A stretch of DNA of 64,000 nucleotides, taken from contig NZ_JAEKIS010000015.1 in assembly GCF_017311415.1 (NCBI RefSeq), forward strand, positions 57,086 through 121,085. The letters are read 5' to 3'. The translations under genes and the position numbers were made by a program. The notes beneath the pieces are model-generated. The model did no database searches and was not told where the DNA came from. It saw nothing but the letters and a program-made list of their open reading frames with translations. This document shows positions 58,981 to 64,000 of the stretch, piece by piece (position 1 is the first letter of the stretch; every line of letters starts with the position of its first letter). Source of the DNA: Salipiger abyssi (lineage in GTDB: Bacteria; Pseudomonadota; Alphaproteobacteria; Rhodobacterales; Rhodobacteraceae).

Positions 58981-60125
58981 CGGCTTTGGTCCTTTGACTG
59001 AAACAGGGGGAGGCTGGCGACCAGCCACTCCGCGATGGCGCAGAGCCGGGCATCCTCGCCCTTGCGCCCGACAAGCTGAAGCCCGATGGGCAGGCCGGAG
59101 GCGCTCAGCGCCGGAAGGGTGAGCGCCGGGTGGCCGCTGAGGTTGAAGGGGCGCAGGAAGCGGGTCAGCGGCAGGATGCTCTGCGGATCCCGCGCCGCCT
59201 CCAGCGTCGGCGGCACTACGGGCAGGGCAGGGGTGATCAGAGCATCGTAGCGCTCCAGCAGCGCATCGACCTCGGCGGTGAAGCGGCGGCGGACCGCTTC
59301 GGCCTCGGCAAGCTGCGCATCGGTGACCTGGTGCGCGGCGGTGAGGCGGGCGCGGATATCGGTGCCGAGCGGTGCGCCGGTGTCGAGCAGATCTCCAAAG
59401 GCGGTGACGGTCTCGCGCGAGATCACCGTCATGCCGGCGGCGAAGGCTGCCTCGAGATGCGGCAGCTTTTCGTGCGGTAGGTCGGTCAGCGCCGCGTCCA
59501 GCGGGCCGCTCACTTCCGGGGCGGCCTCTGCGTCGATGCGCGTGAGTTTCGGCGCGCTATCGAGCGAGGCGCGCGCAAAGCCCGGGTCCATCGCCGCCAT
59601 CGCGGTTTGCAGCATGCCCATGTCGCGGGCGAAGGCGCCGACGCAATCGAGCGTGCTGTCGCGTGGAAGGAGACCCCGCCGGCTGATCCGCCCGAAACTC
59701 GGCTTGATGCCGAAGACACCGCAGCATGTGGCCGGCTGGCGCACTGATCCGCCGGTATCGGTGCCCACAGCGAAGTCGCACAGCCCCGCCGCCACCGCGA
59801 CGGCGGAGCCCGAGGAGGAGCCGCCGGGAATGCGGTCGGGCCAGCGCGGATTGACCGGTGTGCCAAAGAACGCGTTGACCCCGGTCATGCCAAAGGCGAG
59901 TTCATGCATCCGCGCCTTGCCGGTGATGTGGCATCCCGCCGCCAGCAGCGCCTCGACCACCGTCGCATGGGCTGCGGCAGGCGGCGCCTCTGCAAACGCC
60001 TCCGATCCGCAGGCAGTCACCGTGCCGGCGATGTCGATGCAGTCCTTGACGACCACGTCCGGCCCCGTCCCACCCAGCGAAAGGCGGCGGACCAGCGCGG
60101 TCTCGGCGGCGGTGTGAATGGTCAT
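58977..60125 (-). CDS. iacH: Amidase-signature hydrolase (IacH-like)
   Basis: A 382-residue amidase-signature protein. The catalytic triad is visible as Lys in VVVKDCIDIAG (about residue 41), cis-Ser in GGSSSGSAVAVAAG (about residue 117) and the nucleophilic Ser in GTDTGGSVRQPA (about residue 140). IacH is found at the beginning of the iac operon in Pseudomonas, and this gene precedes iacA in the same way. Its precise function is not well defined; hydrolysis of an indole-acetate amide conjugate or downstream intermediate is possible. First gene of the minus-strand operon; two candidate operators lie upstream. Confidence 0.85.
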   Translation of the reverse strand: MTIHTAAETALVRRLSLGGTGPDVVVKDCIDIAGTVTACGSEAFAEAPPAAAHATVVEALLAAGCHITGKARMHELAFGMTGVNAFFGTPVNPRWPDRIPGGSSSGSAVAVAAGLCDFAVGTDTGGSVRQPATCCGVFGIKPSFGRISRRGLLPRDSTLDCVGAFARDMGMLQTAMAAMDPGFARASLDSAPKLTRIDAEAAPEVSGPLDAALTDLPHEKLPHLEAAFAAGMTVISRETVTAFGDLLDTGAPLGTDIRARLTAAHQVTDAQLAEAEAVRRRFTAEVDALLERYDALITPALPVVPPTLEAARDPQSILPLTRFLRPFNLSGHPALTLPALSASGLPIGLQLVGRKGEDARLCAIAEWLVASLPLFQSKDQSR

Positions 60126-60171
60126 TCTGCAATCCCGGTTGGTGAGGCCGCGGCCGTCTTTCGCGACCATT

Positions 60172-60189
60172 TACAGTAACATTCACGTA
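60172..60189. promoter_or_regulatory. Candidate operator, copy 3 (iac promoter)
   Basis: TACAGTAACATTCACGTA, the best dyad of the set: TAC-AGT-AA-CA-TT-CAC-GTA, symmetrical in the TAC, AA, TT and GTA positions. It lies 46 bp upstream of the iacH start, where a MarR repressor would overlap the promoter. Confidence 0.6.
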
Positions 60190-60259
60190 TAAAAATGACC
60201 GGTCAAGGAAAATATGAAAAACAGTTATCGGTTTCGGTTGCAGCTTGCGTAGAGGGCAA

Positions 60260-60277
60260 TACGGTAATGTTATCGCT
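60260..60277. promoter_or_regulatory. Candidate operator, copy 4 (upstream of iac promoter)
   Basis: TACGGTAATGTTATCGCT, differing from copy 1 (44977-44994) at only four positions; both continue CTT and have a CTTGCGT element 16-26 bases upstream. It lies 134 bp upstream of iacH, on a stretch with no plus-strand gene. Confidence 0.5.
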
Positions 60278-60417
60278 TTAAATCCTAGCAAACCCCCTCG
60301 AAACACGCTCATTTCCTGCGCAGCGCGAAATCACGGATGCCCGGCCACGGCAAAGAGCCACCCCGGAGACGATCCAGGGTGGCGGGGGATACGGAGGAGG
60401 AGAGTCGGGAGCGGGGC

Positions 60418-61593
60418 TCAGTCCGGACGGTCGGGCGCGTTCGGCGTGGAAGAGAACGCCGCCTCGCCGATGCCGAGGCGCGGCGCTGCGCGGTCGAGCA
60501 CCAGCTCGCTGCGCGAGAACGCGATGGGCGTGCGCAGCCCGGGCAGACCTTCGGGCGTGATGGTCATGCCGCGCGCCGCGATTTGTGCATCGCTCAGCGC
60601 CTCGGCCACGGTGTTGATCGGACCGCCGGGGACGCCGGCTTTTTCCAGCCCGGCGATGAGATCGGCTTTGGTACGTTGCGCGGTCTTTTCCGCCAGCATG
60701 GCGCACAGCGCCTCGCGATGTGCCACCCGCGCCGGGTTGGTGGCATAATGCGGATCCTCCGCCAGCCCGTCGAGCCCCAGCTCGGCGCAGAGTGCGCGGA
60801 ACTGACGGTCATTGCCGCAGGCCACGATGAGATGCCCGTCGGAGGCGGGAAAGACCTGATAGGGCACGATATTCGGATGCGCATTGCCCAGCCGTTTGGG
60901 GGTGATGCCGCCGAGCAGGAAATTGGTCGCCTGATTGGCCAGCACGCCGACGCCGCAATCGAGCAGCGACAGGTCCACATGCTGGCCCTTGCCCGAGCGC
61001 GCCCGCTCGGCCAGCGCCGCCTGCACGCCGATGACGCCGTAAAGCCCGGTGAAGATGTCGATCCAGGCGACGCCGATCTTTTGCGGCTCGCCCTCGGGCT
61101 CGCCGGTCAGATCCATGATCCCGCACATGCCCTGGATCAGGAAATCGTATCCCGGCTGCCGCGCCCGCGGGCCGGTCTGGCCGAAGCCGGTGACCGAGGC
61201 ATAGACCAGCCCCGGATTCAGCGCCGAGAGCGTCTCGTAATCGAGCCCGAACTTCTTCAGCCCGCCGACCTTGAAATTCTCCACCACCACATCCGCCTCG
61301 GCGATCAGCGCCTTGAGCCGGGCGAGATCCTCGGGGTTCGAGAAATCGCAGGTGACCGAGCTCTTGCCGCGATTGGCGGCGTGGAAATAGGCCGCCACCG
61401 TCTCGGTGCCGCCGTCGGGCAGAGGCCGTTCGAGAAAGGGCGGACCCCAGCGGCGCGTGTCGTCGCCCTCGGGCGCCTCGATCTTGATCACCTCGGCGCC
61501 GAGATCGGCCAGCGTCTGGCCGATCCACGGGCCGGCGAGGATGCGCGCCAGCTCGACGACCTTCAGGCCCTTGTAGGGTGCGTCACTGGACAT
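60418..61593 (-). CDS. gcdG: CaiB/BaiF CoA-transferase, glutarate CoA-transferase-like
   Basis: A 391-residue family III CoA-transferase: KVVELARILAGPWIGQTLADLGAEVIKIEAPEG (part) at residues 9-41, the RQPGYDFLIQGMCGIMDLTG stretch with the catalytic Asp near residue 160, and GQHVDLSLLDCGVGVLANQA. Immediate partnership with glutaryl-CoA dehydrogenase (9-nt gap) is the usual layout for succinyl-CoA:glutarate CoA-transferase, which activates glutarate for GcdH. Start at 61593. Assigned by context, as the fold does not determine the substrate. Confidence 0.87.
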   Translation of the reverse strand: MSSDAPYKGLKVVELARILAGPWIGQTLADLGAEVIKIEAPEGDDTRRWGPPFLERPLPDGGTETVAAYFHAANRGKSSVTCDFSNPEDLARLKALIAEADVVVENFKVGGLKKFGLDYETLSALNPGLVYASVTGFGQTGPRARQPGYDFLIQGMCGIMDLTGEPEGEPQKIGVAWIDIFTGLYGVIGVQAALAERARSGKGQHVDLSLLDCGVGVLANQATNFLLGGITPKRLGNAHPNIVPYQVFPASDGHLIVACGNDRQFRALCAELGLDGLAEDPHYATNPARVAHREALCAMLAEKTAQRTKADLIAGLEKAGVPGGPINTVAEALSDAQIAARGMTITPEGLPGLRTPIAFSRSELVLDRAAPRLGIGEAAFSSTPNAPDRPD

Positions 61594-61602
61594 GCGCCGG
61601 GC

Positions 61603-62802
61603 TTACGCAAAGGCCTGGATATCGGTGATCGCGCGGCCGAGGATCAGCGCGTGCACATCGTGGGTGCCCTCGTAGGTGTTGACCGTTTCGAGGTTCTGCG
61701 AATGGCGGATGACGTGATACTCGATCTGGATGCCGTTGCCGCCATGCATGTCGCGCGCCTGCCGGGCGATATCCAGCGCCTTGCCGCAATTGTTGCGCTT
61801 GACCAGCGAGATCATCTCGGGGGCAAAGCGCCCCTCGTCAAAAAGCCGCCCGACCCGCAGCGCACCCTGAAGGCCGAGCGCGATCTCGGTCTCCATATCC
61901 GCGAGCTTCTTCTGGTAGAGCTGCGTCGCGGCGAGCGGGCGGTTGAACTGCTTGCGGTCGAGCCCGTATTGCCGGGCGCGGAAAAAGCAATCCTCGGCGG
62001 CGCCCATCACGCCCCAGGCGATGCCGTAGCGGGCGCGGTTGAGACAGCCGAACGGGCCGCCCATGCCCTGCACGCCGGGCAGCAGCGCCTCTTCGCCGAC
62101 CTCGACATTGTCCAGAACGATCTCGCCGGTGATCGAGGCGCGCAGGCTGAGCTTGCCGCCGATCTTGGGCGCCGTCAGGCCCTTCATGCCCTTCTCCAGC
62201 ACAAAGCCGCGCACCTTGCCGTCATGCGCCTCGGATTTCGCCCAGACCACGAAGACATCGGCGATCGGGCTGTTGGAGATCCACATCTTGGAGCCGATCA
62301 GGCGATAGCCGCCCTCGGTCTTGATGGCGCGGGTCTTCATGCCGCCGGGATCGGAGCCGGCATCGGGTTCGGTCAGGCCGAAGCAGCCGATCCATTCGCC
62401 GCTGGCGAGCTTGGGCAGGTATTTGCGCTTTTGCTCCTCCGAGCCATAGGCCTGGATCGGGAACATCACCAGCGAGGACTGCACTGACATCATCGAGCGA
62501 TAGCCGCTGTCGACGCGCTCGACCTCGCGCGCCACGAGTCCGTAGGACACGTAAGAGGCGCCGGCGCCGCCATATTCCTCGGGCACGGTTACCCCCAGCA
62601 GCCCCGCAGCCCCCATCTCGCGGAAGATCTCGGGATCGGTCTTTTCATCGAGATAGGCCTCTTCGACCCGGGTCAGCAGCCGGTCGCTGGCAAAGGCGTT
62701 GGCGGCGTCGCGGATCATCCGCTCGTCTTCGGTGAGCTGGTCGTCGAGCAGGAACGGGTCCGCCCAGTTGAACGGGATACCTTTGTACGAGGTCGACGAC
62801 AT
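61603..62802 (-). CDS. gcdH: Glutaryl-CoA dehydrogenase
   Basis: A 399-residue acyl-CoA dehydrogenase that oxidises and decarboxylates glutaryl-CoA to crotonyl-CoA in lysine/tryptophan and glutarate catabolism. The GcdH pattern is clear: [24 protein letters not shown] (part), [17 protein letters not shown] with the Arg that recognises the distal carboxylate, [20 protein letters not shown] and [17 protein letters not shown] with the catalytic Glu (YEGT). A GGAGG precedes the start at 62802. Divergent from a LysR regulator, as with gcdR in other bacteria. Confidence 0.95.
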   Translation of the reverse strand: MSSTSYKGIPFNWADPFLLDDQLTEDERMIRDAANAFASDRLLTRVEEAYLDEKTDPEIFREMGAAGLLGVTVPEEYGGAGASYVSYGLVAREVERVDSGYRSMMSVQSSLVMFPIQAYGSEEQKRKYLPKLASGEWIGCFGLTEPDAGSDPGGMKTRAIKTEGGYRLIGSKMWISNSPIADVFVVWAKSEAHDGKVRGFVLEKGMKGLTAPKIGGKLSLRASITGEIVLDNVEVGEEALLPGVQGMGGPFGCLNRARYGIAWGVMGAAEDCFFRARQYGLDRKQFNRPLAATQLYQKKLADMETEIALGLQGALRVGRLFDEGRFAPEMISLVKRNNCGKALDIARQARDMHGGNGIQIEYHVIRHSQNLETVNTYEGTHDVHALILGRAITDIQAFA

Positions 62803-62913
62803 GGGGAGTCCTCCGGAGATCGTGTCTGTGGCTTTCATGTATTCCCTGCGCTGATATCAGTGTATAGCCCCGGAAAACAGCGGTATTCCCGCATCAAAAC
62901 ATTCAGGAACGGA

Positions 62914-63846
62914 ATGGATATGCGGCCAAGGCGCTTTCTGCCCTCGATCAAGCTGCTGCTCGCCTTCGATGCGGTCGTGCGCCACGGCTCGGTCACCGCC
63001 GCCGCCGAGGAGCTGAGCCTGACGCAGAGCACGGTCAGCCGGCTGATCCTGTCGCTGGAAGAGCAGCTCGGGCGCGAGCTGTTCCTGCGCCAGCGCCGGC
63101 GGCTGATCCCCAACGCCGCCGCGCTCAGCTATCAGCGCGACGTGGCCCGCGCGCTCGACATGGTGCAGCGCGCCAGCATGGCGGTGGTCGCCAACCCCGA
63201 GGGTGGCACGCTGTCGCTGGCGGTGCTGCCGACCTTTGCCACCCGCTGGCTGGGGCCGCGTCTGGGCGATTTCCTGAAACGCCATCCGGGCATCGCGCTC
63301 AACATGTCGACACGGATCGCGCGGTTCGACTTTGAGGTCGAGATCTTCGACGCGGCGATCTATTTCGGCGCGGCGGACTGGCCGGGGGCGAACCATCTCA
63401 AGCTTTTCGACGAGCGCGCGACGGCCTGCGTCTCGCCGGGCTTTGCGGCGGTGCACCGGCTGGAGCGCGTGGACGATCTGCGCGATCTGCCGATGCTGCA
63501 TCTGGAATCCCGCCCGAATGCCTGGGCCGACTGGTTCGAGGGTCAGGGCGGCGCACCCTGTCAGGGCGGCGGCATGCTGATGGATCAGTTTTCCATGATG
63601 ATCCAGGCGGCGATTTCCGGGCTCGGCGTGGCGCTGCTGCCGGATTACCTCGCGCAGATCGAGATCGCCGAGGGCCGGCTGGTGCCGGTGTTGCGCCAGG
63701 CGGTGCCGATCCGGGGCGCATATTGGCTGGTCTGGCCCGACGCCAAGACCGAGGCCGCACCGCTGGTGGCGTTCCGCTCATGGCTGGCGACGGAAAGCCG
63801 TACTGTCGGTGGTGCGGTCGACCTGGCCGGGCGATCCGTTATTTAA
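62914..63846 (+). CDS. LysR-family transcriptional regulator (GcvA-like), candidate GcdR
   Basis: A 310-residue LysR protein. The N-terminal helix-turn-helix (FDAVVRHGSVTAAAEELSLTQSTVSRLILSLEEQLG, in part) is followed by the linker helix and a periplasmic-binding-protein-like effector domain from about residue 95 (TLSLAVLPTFATRWLGPRLGDF). It is divergently transcribed from the glutaryl-CoA dehydrogenase operon, so it is probably its regulator, responding to glutarate or glutaryl-CoA. Start choice 62914 or 62920 (MRPRRF). Confidence 0.92.
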   Translation: MDMRPRRFLPSIKLLLAFDAVVRHGSVTAAAEELSLTQSTVSRLILSLEEQLGRELFLRQRRRLIPNAAALSYQRDVARALDMVQRASMAVVANPEGGTLSLAVLPTFATRWLGPRLGDFLKRHPGIALNMSTRIARFDFEVEIFDAAIYFGAADWPGANHLKLFDERATACVSPGFAAVHRLERVDDLRDLPMLHLESRPNAWADWFEGQGGAPCQGGGMLMDQFSMMIQAAISGLGVALLPDYLAQIEIAEGRLVPVLRQAVPIRGAYWLVWPDAKTEAAPLVAFRSWLATESRTVGGAVDLAGRSVI

Positions 63847-63945
63847 CATAATGTTCATTACGGGACTCCCGGGCGCATAAAGGGCACATTCTAAACTGGG
63901 TTGCGACAAATCCCCTATCTTGCTGGAAAGCAAGGAGAACGGACG

Positions 63946-64000
63946 ATGGCGCACAAAGAGCTGGATCTGCGTGAGCGGCGCAGGATCGAAGACATGCTGA
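63946..64000 (+). mobile_element. IS30-family transposase gene, 5' part (cut by window end)
   Basis: An ATG with AAGGAGAA immediately upstream starts MAHKELDLRERRRIEDML, which matches the N-terminal helix-turn-helix region of IS30-family transposases (ELDLRERRxIE). Only 18 residues fall in the window. The left end of the element should lie between the LysR stop (63846) and this start; a candidate is the segment around 63892-63915, but the inverted repeat cannot be confirmed without the other end. Confidence 0.8.

Overview
The window is high-GC, densely coded DNA of a type typical of a marine Rhodobacteraceae (Roseobacter-group) alphaproteobacterium. This is inferred from five TRAP transporter sets, many CoA-ester catabolic genes, GGTGGGCA palindromes and a short DUF1127-like gene; no rRNA, tRNA or housekeeping marker is present to fix the species. 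It reads as an accessory catabolic region, possibly of a megaplasmid or chromid. It begins inside an aldehyde dehydrogenase gene and ends inside an IS30-type transposase gene.

Region 1 (about 1-41,200) is a sigma-54-controlled catabolic island. At its centre an rpoN paralogue (17732-19156) is divergent from a PAS/AAA+/Fis-type enhancer-binding activator (15748-17418). Eight sites with exact GG-N10-GC spacing (consensus TGGCAC-N5-TTGCA) lie 39-120 nt upstream of starts. They precede a TRAP/aldehyde dehydrogenase/SDR/tautomerase/amidohydrolase operon (1667-8274), three tandem TRAP binding-protein genes (12229-15634), a BadI-like crotonase operon with DUF35, dienoyl-CoA-reductase-like SDR and two hotdog proteins (19231-23087), a divergent thiolase/MaoC/crotonase/thiolase operon and acyl-CoA dehydrogenase gene (25175-30484), and a CoxL-like molybdo-hydroxylase subunit (33475-35820). 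The gene content suggests uptake and CoA-dependent breakdown of a carboxylic acid, perhaps alicyclic or terpenoid; the substrate is unknown. Inserted units are an MFS exporter with MarR regulator, an ECF41-type sigma factor with its AhpD-like partner and own promoter motif, and an AT-richer two-gene island (8661-9991) with a stand-alone GT51 glycosyltransferase.

Region 2 (41,200-44,100) holds a ParDE-type toxin-antitoxin pair and eutBC for ethanolamine ammonia-lyase, without eutA or microcompartment genes.

Region 3 (44,000-60,300) contains an indole-3-acetate (auxin) catabolic cluster in the order iacH-A-B-C-D-E-F, with a MarR gene (candidate iacR), two TRAP systems, a ketopantoate-reductase-like gene, a SnoaL-like gene (possible displaced iacI) and a class II aldolase. 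iacG is not seen. An 18-bp dyad (TAC-N3-AA-N2-TT-N3-GTA type) recurs upstream of iacH, the SnoaL gene and one TRAP operon, suggesting a common regulon.

Region 4 (60,400-64,000) is a glutarate module: a family III CoA-transferase and glutaryl-CoA dehydrogenase divergent from a LysR regulator, then the start of the IS30 element.
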